Program-made: the position numbers and the translations under genes
The notes under the pieces: generated by a model
Database searches by the model: none
What the model saw: the letters and a program-made list of their open reading frames with translations, nothing else
What the model was told of the DNA's origin: nothing
Shown here: piece after piece, positions 1 to 8,702 of the stretch
Layout of the letters: each line of letters starts with the position of its first letter
Numbering within the stretch: position 1 is the stretch's first letter
From: Halomonas binhaiensis
Lineage (GTDB): Bacteria > Pseudomonadota > Gammaproteobacteria > Pseudomonadales > Halomonadaceae
Length of the DNA: 64,000 nt
NCBI RefSeq assembly: GCF_008329985.2
Contig: NZ_CP038437.2
Location: 2,356,001-2,420,000 of the forward strand
Direction: 5' to 3'

Positions 1-737
1 TCTGTTTCCGGCCACCACTGTGCGTTGCAGGTAGGCACGCCATAACATGCAATGCCCGCGTAGTTACTGGAAGTCCAGCCCCCCAGCGCCAACTGGAGCA
101 CCAGAACCGCTCCTGCCAGCTTCCACAGCAAGCCGATGCGGCGACGCGCCAAACGCCGCTGGCCACGACTCACCCCACGAAGGCGCAGATACAGCCACAG
201 GAAGGCCGTCATCACAGCCAGGCCACCGAGCAAATGCAAAGTCACTACCTGGGGCCAAAGTTTCAGGGTAACGGTAAAGGCTCCGAATGCCCCCTGCACC
301 ATCATCAGCAGCAGCATCCCCACGATCAAACGCCATGGAAAACCACGCAGGTGACGCAGGCGCCAGCTCAACAGGACCAGGGCCACGACCAGTATCCCGA
401 GTGTCATGGCAAGATAACGATGAATCATCTCCATCCATGCTTTGGAGGCTTCGAAGGCAACATCGGGACTATGTAGATTCGCCACATCTTGCCCTGGTAC
501 AACGAGCGCGCCATAACATCCGGGCCAATCCGGGCATCCCAGCCCTGCATCCAACAATCGTGTCCAGGCACCCGCCAAGATCACGATGGCAGCGAACAGT
601 ACCCCACACAGGCTCATCATCCTGAGCAGGCTCAAGCGGGACAGACTGGCTTTGCTATAGCTGCTCACCAATCCAATACGGTGCGAACGCCCAATATGAT
701 GACGAGAAGCATGTGCAGATCCGCCATTAGCTTTCAT
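1..737 (-). CDS. ctaA: Heme A synthase CtaA/COX15 (partial, 3' end beyond left edge)
   Basis: Reading the minus strand from an ATG at 737 (preceded by GGAGGT) gives a multi-spanning membrane protein with the COX15/CtaA hallmarks: a first helix followed by GAWTRLLDAGLGCPDWPGC, then EMIHRYLAM with a heme-ligand His, further helices, and the second-half motif GGWTSSNYAGIAC. The family converts heme O to heme A in the cytoplasmic membrane, the cofactor for the oxidase encoded next door. The frame stays open to base 1, so the C-terminus lies outside the window. It overlaps the upstream gene by 11 bp, so it is probably translationally coupled as part of the cox cluster. Family assignment is secure; only the 3' end is missing. 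Confidence 0.93.
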   Translation of the reverse strand, partial: MKANGGSAHASRHHIGRSHRIGLVSSYSKASLSRLSLLRMMSLCGVLFAAIVILAGAWTRLLDAGLGCPDWPGCYGALVVPGQDVANLHSPDVAFEASKAWMEMIHRYLAMTLGILVVALVLLSWRLRHLRGFPWRLIVGMLLLMMVQGAFGAFTVTLKLWPQVVTLHLLGGLAVMTAFLWLYLRLRGVSRGQRRLARRRIGLLWKLAGAVLVLQLALGGWTSSNYAGIACYGVPTCNAQWWPET

Positions 738-1380
738 GGCCTACCTCCTCTGCATCCCGAGTCATACCGTTCTGCTCCACAGCCATACCACTCTGTTCCA
801 CGGCCATATCATCGGAATCATCATCACCAACCACTACGATCGGTTCACGCTCGTCCCTGACTTCGGCCCGCTCAGGCTCAGGATTCATCTTGAACAGCTT
901 TTCAATATCATCGAGCACAAGCGCTGTCTCGATGCCGGCACCATATTGAAGCACGACCCTTCCTGCAGGATCGCTGATCCATGCAGTGCCTGGAGATGCC
1001 CAGGATGGAACGGCTCCCTGCCAATGAGTGGCGCTCTCGCCAGGAAGCACTGGGGCCTTTCCACCGATTCTCACCCGACTGAGACGATCGGCATCCTTGC
1101 CCAAGGCTCGGTGTAGACGCCACCACCGGTCAGCCTCCTGGTCACATGACTCAGAGCAGGCATACACCAGGACCCAATCCCGAACACCTTGCTTGGTGGC
1201 AGTATCGACAGGCCAGGTAGCCAATGCGGGCAAATCAGGGTCAAGGCGACCATGGGCAGTGCGTTCATCCGGGATGCCGACTCTCCAGGTCACCATTGCC
1301 CAGGCCACCAGCATAGGCAGCGCAAAAATGGCGAATAGTGCAATGAGCTTCGTCCTTGGGCCGATCCGAGTCATTCTCAT
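727..1380 (-). CDS. Cox-cluster membrane-anchored protein, thioredoxin-like, unknown function
   Basis: A 217-residue protein with one N-terminal membrane helix (about residues 10-30), then a soluble part with a CSESC pair (about residue 75) and the stretch GTAWISDPAGRVVLQYG. This is the layout of the poorly characterised SCO/thioredoxin-like proteins that sit between surf1 and ctaA in Pseudomonas-type cox clusters. Its ATG overlaps the surf1 stop codon in an ATGA arrangement and its own end overlaps ctaA. The likely role is in cytochrome oxidase assembly, which is inferred from context only. The acidic C-terminal tail carries a 21-bp duplication that repeats MAVEQSG/MAVEQNG. The upstream methionine ten residues earlier is less likely because it lies well inside surf1. 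Confidence 0.8.
   Translation of the reverse strand: MRMTRIGPRTKLIALFAIFALPMLVAWAMVTWRVGIPDERTAHGRLDPDLPALATWPVDTATKQGVRDWVLVYACSESCDQEADRWWRLHRALGKDADRLSRVRIGGKAPVLPGESATHWQGAVPSWASPGTAWISDPAGRVVLQYGAGIETALVLDDIEKLFKMNPEPERAEVRDEREPIVVVGDDDSDDMAVEQSGMAVEQNGMTRDAEEVGHES
763..804. repeat. 21-bp in-frame tandem duplication in the cox-cluster thioredoxin-like gene
   Basis: Two adjacent 21-bp units, 763-783 and 784-804, differ at only a few positions. They encode repeated MAVEQ(S/N)G peptides in the C-terminal tail of the minus-strand protein. Confidence 0.75.
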
Positions 1381-2141
1381 GTCTCCGTCGTCTGCGATAC
1401 TGCCTTGCACCCTTCTTTGCGGATGCGTCCACGCTTATCCATAAGCAAGCGCCGTGCACCAATGACCAACGCTACCAGGGCCACCAAGGTCAATCCCCAC
1501 CACTGAAAAGCATAGGCAAGATGACGCTCAGGGGGCAGCACGCTTGCGACCCACCAGTAGGGTAGATTTCCCTTGCCTTTCTCCTGATGCACCCAACCCG
1601 CCCAGGAAAAAGGTTCTGCCCAGGCATCAGGCTCAATACGCTGCAGGCGCTTGCCTTCCATCACATCCCCGAACACGGGAGCCTGATGGCCCGCGGCCTG
1701 CCAGCGACCTTCAATGACCACTTCACTGCCTGGCGTGGAGACTGTCGGGTCCGTTCGAGAGACACCTGTTTCCAGGAAACCGCGATCGACAAGCCAGCGC
1801 TGACCGATCTCGTCTATAAAGGGAGTCAGAACAGCAACACCGAGATGACCGTCATGGGTCACATTGTCCAGGAACAAGGTCCGCTCGGCCTCGAACCGGC
1901 CTCGCAGAAGCAGCTTTGTACCATCGACCGGCTTCGCCTTGGGTGCCTCTATTCGGGGAGCTTCGGCCAATGCTTCCAGATATGCCTGCTTGTCGGCTGC
2001 CCGTTCCCACTGCCATATTCCTAGGTACACGCCCAGAACAGCGAGCGAGGCGCATAACACGCACCACAACACCAGACGCCTGCCTGGCACTTGCTTGCCT
2101 GTCTCTGGAGAACTTTTCGAATCGGAACGGAACCCCATCAT
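1377..2141 (-). CDS. surf1: SURF1 family cytochrome c oxidase assembly protein
   Basis: A 254-residue SURF1 homologue: an N-terminal membrane helix (LVLWCVLCASLAVLGVYLG) followed by the family signature WQWERAADKQAYLE, the central GRWLVDRGF-type block (QRWLVDRGFLETG), and a C-terminal helix after YAFQWWGLTL. SURF1 spans the membrane twice and helps insert heme A into subunit I. The ATG at 2141 was chosen because AGGAG lies 10 nt upstream; an in-frame extension of 50 residues is possible but would run through the divergent DUF2909 gene. The stop codon overlaps the next gene of the cluster. Confidence 0.92.
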   Translation of the reverse strand: MMGFRSDSKSSPETGKQVPGRRLVLWCVLCASLAVLGVYLGIWQWERAADKQAYLEALAEAPRIEAPKAKPVDGTKLLLRGRFEAERTLFLDNVTHDGHLGVAVLTPFIDEIGQRWLVDRGFLETGVSRTDPTVSTPGSEVVIEGRWQAAGHQAPVFGDVMEGKRLQRIEPDAWAEPFSWAGWVHQEKGKGNLPYWWVASVLPPERHLAYAFQWWGLTLVALVALVIGARRLLMDKRGRIRKEGCKAVSQTTET

Positions 2142-2331
2142 GCTGATCAAGCTCCTGATTGCCGTCGTATTCATTGCCATGCTGGCCAGTCTTGCCGCAG
2201 GCGTTGGTTTTCTGCTCAAGGACGGCAGCAAATCACACCGCCTGCTGACATCCCTGAAGATTCGCGTCGCCCTGGCCAGCGTGCTGCTCATCCTTCTTTT
2301 TTATGGCTTCTATCTTGGCGAACTCGGTTGA
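2140..2331 (+). CDS. DUF2909 twin transmembrane protein
   Basis: A 63-residue protein that is almost entirely two hydrophobic helices (LLIAVVFIAMLASLAAGVGF and VLLILLFYGFYLGELG) around a short loop with KDGSKSHRLL. This matches the small DUF2909 membrane proteins found beside coxC/surf1 in many gammaproteobacteria. It is the only plus-strand gene in the cluster, head-to-head with surf1, and the two start codons overlap by 2 bp inside CATCATG. The ribosome binding site is weak (ACGGA about 12 nt upstream). The function is unknown; location suggests a link to the oxidase. Confidence 0.78.
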   Translation: MLIKLLIAVVFIAMLASLAAGVGFLLKDGSKSHRLLTSLKIRVALASVLLILLFYGFYLGELG

Positions 2332-2415
2332 TATCTCCTATTTCTCTTAAGCCACAAGATGGCGTTATAGGGTGTAGTTACGGACATGGTTACGAGACTC
2401 GCTTACAAGGCATAG

Positions 2416-3279
2416 CTACAGGACATAGACGAAGAGGAAGAGCCCAATCCACACAGCATCGACAAAGTGCCAATACCAGGCAGCCGCCTCGAAACCAAAA
2501 TGGTGTTCGGCACTGAAATGCCCGCGCAGCACTCGCATCAACATGGCGAAGAGGATGATGGTGCCAATGATCACATGCAGGCCATGGAAGCCTGTCAGCA
2601 TGAAAAATGTCGAACCGTAGATACCCGCCTGAAGCGTCAGACCAAGATGGTGATAAGCTTCGTAATATTCGTACCCTTGCACGCTGACAAAAGTGGTCCC
2701 CAACAGCACGGTGATCAGCAACCAAAGCCTGGTTCTGGCGCGCGCCCCTTTCTTGAGTCCATCATGAGCGATGGTCAGGGTAATGCTGGAACTCACCAAC
2801 AACACCGTATTGAGCAACGGCAGCTTCCAAGGGTCCAGAACATGTTCCGGCCCCTTGATGGAAGTATCGGGCGGGTTCAGCAGCGGCCAACTGGCAGTGA
2901 AGTCCGGCCACAGCAATGCTGCGACCCCCTTGGCTCCATCCCCATCCAGCCACGGCAGGGCCAGGTTTCGTACATAGAACAGCGCGCCAAAGAAAGCGGC
3001 AAAGAACATGACTTCGGAAAAGATGAACCAGCCCATGCCCCAACGATAGGAGCGATCCATCTGCGCATCGTTGCGTCCCGCCATGGATTCGCGGATCACG
3101 TCCCGAAACCAGAAGCCCATGACAGTCAGAATGGCCACCAGGCCAATCAGCATCACTGGAGTTCCCACCGGGCCATGCACCAGCCAGGTCCCGGTACCGG
3201 CCATCATGACGCCCAATGCCAGAGAGCCAAAGATCGGCCACTTACTGCTCGTCGGCACGTAGTAGCTGCCACCACTCAT
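2416..3279 (-). CDS. coxC: Cytochrome c oxidase subunit III
   Basis: A 287-residue, seven-helix protein beginning MSGGSYYVPTSSKWP, the usual start of bacterial aa3 subunit III. It contains the conserved FIFSEVMFFAAFFGALF segment, the acidic helix residues, and the C-terminal HFVDAVWIGLFLFVYVL ending. Subunit III stabilises the catalytic core and supports proton uptake by subunit I. GGAGGT lies 5 nt before the ATG. It lies downstream of ctaG in the minus-strand order coxB-coxA-ctaG-coxC. Confidence 0.96.
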   Translation of the reverse strand: MSGGSYYVPTSSKWPIFGSLALGVMMAGTGTWLVHGPVGTPVMLIGLVAILTVMGFWFRDVIRESMAGRNDAQMDRSYRWGMGWFIFSEVMFFAAFFGALFYVRNLALPWLDGDGAKGVAALLWPDFTASWPLLNPPDTSIKGPEHVLDPWKLPLLNTVLLVSSSITLTIAHDGLKKGARARTRLWLLITVLLGTTFVSVQGYEYYEAYHHLGLTLQAGIYGSTFFMLTGFHGLHVIIGTIILFAMLMRVLRGHFSAEHHFGFEAAAWYWHFVDAVWIGLFLFVYVL

Positions 3280-3320
3280 GGTTTACCTCCCGACATGCTG
3301 ATCAGACTGCTGTATTTCCC

Positions 3321-3350
3321 AGTGCTTGGATTGCTAGTGCTTGGATTACT
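3321..3350. repeat. 15-bp direct tandem repeat in coxC-ctaG spacer
   Basis: Two adjacent 15-bp units, 3321-3335 and 3336-3350, differ at one base (AGTGCTTGGATTGCT and AGTGCTTGGATTACT). They lie in the 138-bp spacer between coxC and ctaG, which holds no recognisable gene. Confidence 0.8.
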
Positions 3351-3417
3351 AGCTCTTTGATCCCAGGTTCCTTGACACTCAGTTTCTTCTTACCGTGCTG
3401 CCACAGGCGTGCCATGG

Positions 3418-3975
3418 CTAACCGGAGGAAGGTACCTCCATTTCCTGAGGATAGAGCGTGTACACCAAGGTCACCGTGCGAATATCTTCGGGCAACTGCT
3501 TATCCAGCTGAAACACCAGAGGAGCATCCATTTTCTCTCCCGGCCCCAGGCGCTGATTCTGGAAGCAGAAACAGGCCAGCTTGCGCAGATGCAGTGCGGC
3601 TTCCGACGGTGTCACGCTGGGCACTGCTCTGGCGACATCCACTTCCTTGCCAAGATTGGTGAAGGAGAAATGCACTTCCGTACTTTGTCCCGGGTGCACC
3701 CTCACCTGACGCGTCTGTGTTTCCAGACGCCAAGGCAGGCCAGCACTGGAACGGGTAACGAACTGCATGGTCACGGTGCGCGAACTGTCGACATCTCCGC
3801 TCACCAGGGCCTGCGCCTTGGCCGAAGTCTTGCCATTCAATCCGGTGACCTGACAGAAAACGTCGTACAGGGGAACCAGGGCAAAGGCGAAAGCGAACAT
3901 GCCCGCCAGCACGACCAAGGTCTTGATGACCGTGCGATTGACGTTTCGCTGGGTATCCGGGCTCGGGGTTGCCAT
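3418..3975 (-). CDS. ctaG: Cytochrome c oxidase assembly protein CtaG/Cox11
   Basis: A 185-residue Cox11-type copper chaperone. One N-terminal membrane helix (VIKTLVVLAGMFAFAFALVP) is followed by PLYDVFCQVTGLNGKT and a periplasmic beta domain with the copper-binding CFCF motif (KLACFCFQNQ, about residue 135), and the conserved PLVFQLD near the end. Cox11 delivers copper to the CuB site of subunit I. The gene lies just after coxA, its usual position. GAGGAAAG precedes the ATG. Confidence 0.95.
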   Translation of the reverse strand: MATPSPDTQRNVNRTVIKTLVVLAGMFAFAFALVPLYDVFCQVTGLNGKTSAKAQALVSGDVDSSRTVTMQFVTRSSAGLPWRLETQTRQVRVHPGQSTEVHFSFTNLGKEVDVARAVPSVTPSEAALHLRKLACFCFQNQRLGPGEKMDAPLVFQLDKQLPEDIRTVTLVYTLYPQEMEVPSSG

Positions 3976-4040
3976 CGCGCTTTCCTCATTTCTCTTGGTC
4001 TTTTCCTTTTAATGCTTCAGTGCCTGTCTCCTTGACGCTC

Positions 4041-5678
4041 TCAATGGTCGGCCTCAGCCGGGCGATACTGAGGTGGCGTTTCAAAGGTATGCAACGGCGC
4101 GGGGCTCGGTACCGTCCACTCCAGGTCTTCGGCACCATCCCAGGCCTTGGCGGGAGCCTTTTCCCCTCCACGCACACACATGAACACGATCACCACAAAC
4201 AACAGTTGTGACAGGCCGAACATGAAGGCGCCGATGCTGGACACCATGTTGAAGTCTGCAAACTGCAGGGAATAGTCGGGAATTCTGCGCGGCATGCCGG
4301 CCAGCCCAGAGAAGTGCATGGGAAAGAACGTCAGGTTCACCCCGATGACCGACAGCCAGAAGTGCCATTGGGATAGGCGCAGGTGGGGGTAATGCCCCGT
4401 CCACTTGGGTAACCAGTAGTACACGGCGGCCATGATCGAGAAAATTGCCCCTGGCACCAGCACATAGTGGAAGTGGGCCACGACGAAGTAAGTATCGTGA
4501 TATTGGAAATCCGCTGGAGATATCGCCAGCATCAAGCCGGAAAAGCCACCGATGGTGAACAGGATGACAAAAGCAATGGCAAACAGCATTGCCGGTTCAT
4601 AACTGATCGAGCCACGAAACAGCGTGGCCACCCAGTTGAACACTTTCACCCCTGTAGGCACTGCGATAAGCATCGTGCTGTACATGAAGAACAGCTCCGC
4701 CACCAACGGCAGCCCTACCACGAACATGTGATGGGCCCAGACCAGGAACGACAGGATGGCAATCGAGGCAGTGGCATACACCATGGAGGCGTACCCGAAC
4801 AGTGGCTTGCGCGCGAAGGTGGGAATGATCACTGACACGATGCCGAAAGCCGGCAGGATCATGATGTACACCTCGGGATGACCGAAGAACCAGAACAGGT
4901 GCTGGAACATGACCGGATCACCACCGCCCCCCGCATTGAAGAAGCTGGTGCCGAAATTGATATCCATCAGCATCATGGTCACCACGCCAGCCAATACCGG
5001 CATCACCGCGATCAGCAAGAAGGCGGTGATCAACCAGGTCCAGACAAACAGCGTCATGTCCATCATGCGCATGCCGGGCGCACGCAGGTTGAGAATGGTC
5101 GCGATGATGTTGATCGCCCCAAGAATCGAGCTGATACCAGCGATATGCAACGACAGGATGAAAAAGGTCGTGGAAGGCGGGGCATAGGTCGTTGATAACG
5201 GTGCATAGAAGGTCCAGCCAAAGTTCGGCGCGCCACCCGGCATGAACAATGTACTGAGAAGCAATGTGAAAGCGACGGGCAACAGCCAGAAACTGAAGTT
5301 ATTGAGCCGGGGCAGCGCCATGTCCGGCGCTCCAATCTGCAATGGCACCATCCAGTTGGCCAGGCCGACGAAAGCCGGCATCACTGCACCAAACACCATG
5401 ATCAGACCATGCATGGTGGTCATCTGGTTGAAGAATTCCGGCTGTACCAGCTGCAATCCGGGCTGAAACAACTCCGCCCGAATGACCAGGGCGAAGACAC
5501 CTCCAATGAGAAACATCAGCAACGAGAACAGTAGGTACAGCGTGCCAATTTCCTTGTGGTTGGTTGTCAGTACCCAGCGCAGCAGTCCTTTGGGTGAATG
5601 ATGATGGTGGGTATCGGCACCGCCTGCCGCATCGGCAGTACCTTGTTGCACAGGATGCTTGGGAGGTAGTAACGCCAT
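4041..5678 (-). CDS. coxA: Cytochrome c oxidase subunit I (aa3/caa3 type)
   Basis: A 545-residue, twelve-helix heme-copper oxidase subunit I. Visible landmarks are the low-spin heme ligand region [11 protein letters not shown], the binuclear centre motif [15 protein letters not shown], the CuB ligands WAHHMFVVG, and [14 protein letters not shown] for the heme a and a3 histidines. The glutamate in GHPEVY and the [14 protein letters not shown] segment place it in the A1 group of proton-pumping oxidases. It reduces oxygen to water in the cytoplasmic membrane using electrons from cytochrome c via CoxB. The ATG follows AGGGGAATC. It lies between coxB and ctaG. Confidence 0.98.
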   Translation of the reverse strand: MALLPPKHPVQQGTADAAGGADTHHHHSPKGLLRWVLTTNHKEIGTLYLLFSLLMFLIGGVFALVIRAELFQPGLQLVQPEFFNQMTTMHGLIMVFGAVMPAFVGLANWMVPLQIGAPDMALPRLNNFSFWLLPVAFTLLLSTLFMPGGAPNFGWTFYAPLSTTYAPPSTTFFILSLHIAGISSILGAINIIATILNLRAPGMRMMDMTLFVWTWLITAFLLIAVMPVLAGVVTMMLMDINFGTSFFNAGGGGDPVMFQHLFWFFGHPEVYIMILPAFGIVSVIIPTFARKPLFGYASMVYATASIAILSFLVWAHHMFVVGLPLVAELFFMYSTMLIAVPTGVKVFNWVATLFRGSISYEPAMLFAIAFVILFTIGGFSGLMLAISPADFQYHDTYFVVAHFHYVLVPGAIFSIMAAVYYWLPKWTGHYPHLRLSQWHFWLSVIGVNLTFFPMHFSGLAGMPRRIPDYSLQFADFNMVSSIGAFMFGLSQLLFVVIVFMCVRGGEKAPAKAWDGAEDLEWTVPSPAPLHTFETPPQYRPAEADH

Positions 5679-5771
5679 GGCGAAGATTCCCCTGTTGGCT
5701 ACCCAATCATTGATAAGATGACCTTTTTACTGGGCCTAATCCCCTGACTTTCGAAGCCCAGATCCCTATGT

Positions 5772-5802
5772 ACTGTTTTCTGTCCCGACTGTTTTCTGTC
5801 CG
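5772..5802. repeat. Near-perfect 15/16-bp tandem repeat in coxB-coxA spacer
   Basis: The element ACTGTTTTCTGTCCCG (5772-5787) is followed directly by ACTGTTTTCTGTCCG (5788-5802), just downstream of the coxB stop codon. Confidence 0.75.
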
Positions 5803-5812
5803 ATTCCTGGCG

Positions 5813-6943
5813 TTACTCAGCCAGTTGTTCAGCAATTTCTGAAGGCTGTACGACATCCCCGGTTTCATTACCCCAGGCGTTGCGTTCATAGGTAATGACT
5901 GCCGCAAGCTCGACCGGGCTCAATGTGGTACGGAATCCGGGCATTGGCGTACCCGCTACGCCATTCAGAACGGTATCGAGATGATGCTCACGATCATCGA
6001 GCAGTGCCTGATTACCCGCCAACGCGGGGAATGTTGGCGGCAAGCCGGCACCATTGGGTTGGTGACAGGCAGCACAGATCGAGCCGTAGACCTGCTCGCC
6101 GCGCTCCATCAGCTCATCCAGCTTCCATTCACGATCGGCTCCTGCCGCTTCTTCGCTGGCAGCGGACTTGCGTTCGGCCAGCCAGGCATCAAACTCTTCC
6201 TCCTCCATCGCCTGCACCACCACTGGCATGAAACCATGGTCCTTGCCGCATAGTTCAGCGCACTGGCCACGATAGATGCCTGGCTCATTGATCCTGACCC
6301 AGTTTTCGTTGACGAACCCGGGAATGGCATCCTGTTTTACCGCCAACTCGGGGACCCACCATGAATGGATGACGTCATCGGATGTCATCAGCAGGCGGAC
6401 TTTCTTGCCCACCGGCAATACCAGAGGTTGGTCGACCTCCAGCAGGTAGTTCTCTCCCCTTTCCTGCTCTCCGGAAATCTGTTCCCGAGGGGTAGCAAGA
6501 CTGGAAATGAAATCCACATCCTCTCCCAGGTAGGAATACTGCCAACGCCATTGCTGACCGGTAATCATCACATCCAGATCAGCCTCGGAGGCGTCATACA
6601 TTTTCTTGAGGGTGGCCGTGGCCGGCACCGCCATGCCGATCAGAATCAGCAATGGAATCGCGGTCCAGATAACCTCGACCGTAGTGTGTTCATGAAACTT
6701 GGCCGCCTGGGCCCCCTTGGAGCGGCGATAGCGAAACAATGAATAGAACATGGCGCCAAACACCACCACGCCTATCACGACACAGATCCAGAAGATGGTC
6801 ATGTGCAAGGAGTGCACTTCTCGGCTGAGATCCGTCACACCTACTGGCATGTTCCAGTCCGCCGCGTGGAGCTTGCCGCCTAGGCTCAGCTCTCCACTCA
6901 ATAACAGCGTTCCTGCAGTCATCCATACGTGCCACTTGCGCAT
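5813..6943 (-). CDS. coxB: Cytochrome c oxidase subunit II with C-terminal cytochrome c domain
   Basis: A 376-residue subunit II. It has a signal peptide ending near ALHAADW (KLHAADW), two membrane helices, then the CuA cupredoxin domain with HSWWVPELAVK and the CuA motif CAELCGKDHGFM (about residue 230). A fused C-terminal cytochrome c domain follows, with heme motif CAACH and axial-ligand region GTPMPGF. The fusion makes this a caa3-type enzyme that can accept electrons through its own heme c. AGGAGG lies 5 nt before the ATG. First core subunit gene of the cluster, 28 bp after the DUF2970 gene. Confidence 0.97.
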   Translation of the reverse strand: MRKWHVWMTAGTLLLSGELSLGGKLHAADWNMPVGVTDLSREVHSLHMTIFWICVVIGVVVFGAMFYSLFRYRRSKGAQAAKFHEHTTVEVIWTAIPLLILIGMAVPATATLKKMYDASEADLDVMITGQQWRWQYSYLGEDVDFISSLATPREQISGEQERGENYLLEVDQPLVLPVGKKVRLLMTSDDVIHSWWVPELAVKQDAIPGFVNENWVRINEPGIYRGQCAELCGKDHGFMPVVVQAMEEEEFDAWLAERKSAASEEAAGADREWKLDELMERGEQVYGSICAACHQPNGAGLPPTFPALAGNQALLDDREHHLDTVLNGVAGTPMPGFRTTLSPVELAAVITYERNAWGNETGDVVQPSEIAEQLAE

Positions 6944-6970
6944 CGATGCCTCCTGGAGCGTGCAGGGGCC

Positions 6971-7144
6971 CTACTTCGCCGCCTGCATAGCGATGAAGAT
7001 CAAAACGACCACAAAGAGAATGCCCATAAGGATGCCCACCAGTACGAAACTGATGGGCTTACCAGAGGTGAAATCCTGTCGACGCCGAGACTCGCGTTGA
7101 ACGCCAAAAAAAGCCGCGAGAACCGATTTGACAGTGTTCCACAT
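6971..7144 (-). CDS. DUF2970 small membrane protein
   Basis: A 57-residue protein (MWNTVKSVLAAFFGVQ...) with a basic middle (RESRRRQDF) and one C-terminal helix (FVLVGILMGILFVVVLIFIAM). This is the typical DUF2970 layout, a family found in cox clusters of gammaproteobacteria. It is the first gene of the minus-strand cox unit, 28 bp before coxB, with GGAGGTGGTC before the ATG. The role is unknown. In Pseudomonas-type clusters this family usually lies nearer ctaG/coxC, so the position before coxB is slightly unusual. Confidence 0.85.
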   Translation of the reverse strand: MWNTVKSVLAAFFGVQRESRRRQDFTSGKPISFVLVGILMGILFVVVLIFIAMQAAK

Positions 7145-7240
7145 GACCACCTCCGTTAGATCCCTTATGCCTGACCATAGTCCAGCCCGGCACAATGCGC
7201 TCGAAACATTAGACGAATGTCAGAGAGATCCAGCAAATGT

Positions 7241-7969
7241 TCAGAAGCCGAACAAGGTGATGATCAAGGGCAGAATGAAGGCAGTTATCAAGCCGGTAAG
7301 CCCCATGGCCAGGCCTGAGAATGCTCCTGCCATGGCGCCCAGTTTGGCAAAGGAATGAGCCGTCCCGAAGCCATGGGCAGCAAGGCCCATGGTAAACCCC
7401 TGGACCACCGGATCACGCACTCCCAACAGGCGAAAGATCATCGGCCCCAAGGCACATCCGATTGAACCGGTGATCAGAACCAGACCCGCGGCGAGAGATG
7501 GAATGCCGCCGATCTTTTCAGCGATACCCATGGCGATTGGCGATGTCACTGAACGCGGCGCAAGCGACATGACAGTCTCATGCCCTGCCCCCAGCAGCAA
7601 CGCCAGTCCCAATGTCGAAGCCACCGCGGTGGTAATGCCTGCCAGGCACGCCACCACCAAGGGCCACAATAGTTGGCGTACGCGTTCCCGGTGATCATAC
7701 AGCGGAATGGCCAAGGCCACTGTGGCAGGCCCCAACAGGAAGTGGATGAACTGTGCACCTTCAAAATAGGTGCCGTAGTCAATGCCGGACACCAGCAGAA
7801 AGGTGATGATCAACGCAATACTCAAGGTCACCGTGTGCAACAGTGGCGTCCCACCCAGCCACTTGTTGATGCGTGCAGCCAGGGCAAAGGCCAGCAACGT
7901 GACCAGCAAGGACAGCAGCGGATTTCCCGAAAGATAGACCCATAACTCATCAAGACCGGCGACGTGCAT
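7241..7969 (-). CDS. lrgB: LrgB/CidB family inner membrane protein
   Basis: A 242-residue, highly hydrophobic protein with the LrgB signature: SVTSPIAMGIAEKIGG followed by HGFGTAHSF. The family works with LrgA/CidA in holin-like control of murein hydrolases and, in several species, in export of pyruvate or glycolate. Its ATG overlaps the lrgA stop codon by 1 bp (TGATG), so the two are translationally coupled. An upstream in-frame start 22 residues earlier lies inside lrgA and is rejected. Confidence 0.92.
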   Translation of the reverse strand: MHVAGLDELWVYLSGNPLLSLLVTLLAFALAARINKWLGGTPLLHTVTLSIALIITFLLVSGIDYGTYFEGAQFIHFLLGPATVALAIPLYDHRERVRQLLWPLVVACLAGITTAVASTLGLALLLGAGHETVMSLAPRSVTSPIAMGIAEKIGGIPSLAAGLVLITGSIGCALGPMIFRLLGVRDPVVQGFTMGLAAHGFGTAHSFAKLGAMAGAFSGLAMGLTGLITAFILPLIITLFGF

Positions 7970-8346
7970 CACTGTCCCCCTTCGCGAGAGGTATCTTTGC
8001 CTGTCGCCCGAGACGCCAGGCGGGTCATCACCCAAGCCGTGACAGCCAAGGTCAGCGCCGTCGACAACACCAGAGTCGCCACGATGGGAAACCAGTCATC
8101 GGCAATCAACTGTCCGTGCACCATCAACCCCACCCCTGCAGGAACAAACAACAACGTCAGATATCGCAACAACCCTTCTCCAGCAATACGCAGGCTCGAT
8201 GGAACCTTGCCGCGGATCATCAGCCCCGCCAACAGAATCACCATGCCAATGACAGGACCCGGAATCGGCAAGCTCAGCCCCCGCGCCAGCAACTCTCCCA
8301 GAAACTGGCAGGCCAGCAACATACTCATGCCTAGAATCAGCGGCAC
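7969..8346 (-). CDS. lrgA: LrgA/CidA family holin-like protein
   Basis: A 125-residue four-helix protein with LACQFLGELLARGLSLPIPGPVIGMVIL, the conserved LrgA/CidA segment, and FVPAGVGLM in the third helix. The start is a GTG at 8346; AGGAGG lies 8 nt upstream, which decides against the later ATG codons. It forms a two-gene operon with lrgB. Confidence 0.92.
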   Translation of the reverse strand: MPLILGMSMLLACQFLGELLARGLSLPIPGPVIGMVILLAGLMIRGKVPSSLRIAGEGLLRYLTLLFVPAGVGLMVHGQLIADDWFPIVATLVLSTALTLAVTAWVMTRLASRATGKDTSREGGQ

Positions 8347-8487
8347 TTATCCACCCTCCTGATGCTCGAATATCAACCGCCTATCATAACCCGTCAGCCC
8401 TATCTATCCCCGTACCATCGTGAGACATGCAAGCGCTCAATTAGCTGGTTAATTTCCAACCAATTGAAATAAAAGCGCAAAAGGGGC

Positions 8488-8516
8488 TTTTCATTTGGAA
8501 ATGAACGCGCTAGTAT
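8488..8516 (+). promoter_or_regulatory. Probable sigma-70 promoter of tRNA-Pro
   Basis: TTTTCA (8488-8493) and TAGTAT (8511-8516) are separated by 17 bp and lie about 40 bp before the tRNA, with a GC-rich discriminator. Each hexamer matches the consensus at four of six positions. Inference from sequence only. Confidence 0.5.
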
Positions 8517-8554
8517 ACGCCTCGTTCTCGGGGGCCAAGACCTCGAAAGCGAGT

Positions 8555-8631
8555 CGGAGCGTGGCGCAGCTTGGTAGCGCGTTGCAATGGGGTTGCAAAG
8601 GTCGCAGGTTCGAATCCTGTCGCTCCGACCA
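8555..8631 (+). tRNA. proL: tRNA-Pro (anticodon GGG)
   Basis: 77 nt fold into a full cloverleaf. The acceptor stem is CGGAGCG paired with CGCTCCG, the D-arm contains AGCTTGGTA, and the anticodon stem TTGCA/TGCAA encloses the loop ATGGGGT with anticodon GGG. The T-arm is GCAGG-TTCGAAT-CCTGT, with discriminator A and an encoded CCA end. The C1-G72 pair and A73 are proline-tRNA features. It is the only tRNA seen in the window. Confidence 0.95.
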
Positions 8632-8646
8632 CTAGAATCAGTAAGT

Positions 8647-8702
8647 TAGATGTTTTGAAGGTGAGAAAAAACTCTCACTAGTCCAGACTTTTCAAACATC
8701 TA
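8647..8702. other. Long imperfect hairpin downstream of tRNA-Pro
   Basis: An outer stem TAGATGTTT(T)GAA/TTCAAACATCTA with one bulged T encloses an inner stem GTGAG/CTCAC. It lies 16 nt after the tRNA and reaches into the end of the converging minus-strand gene. It may be a 3' processing or termination structure; no U-run follows it directly. Confidence 0.55.
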
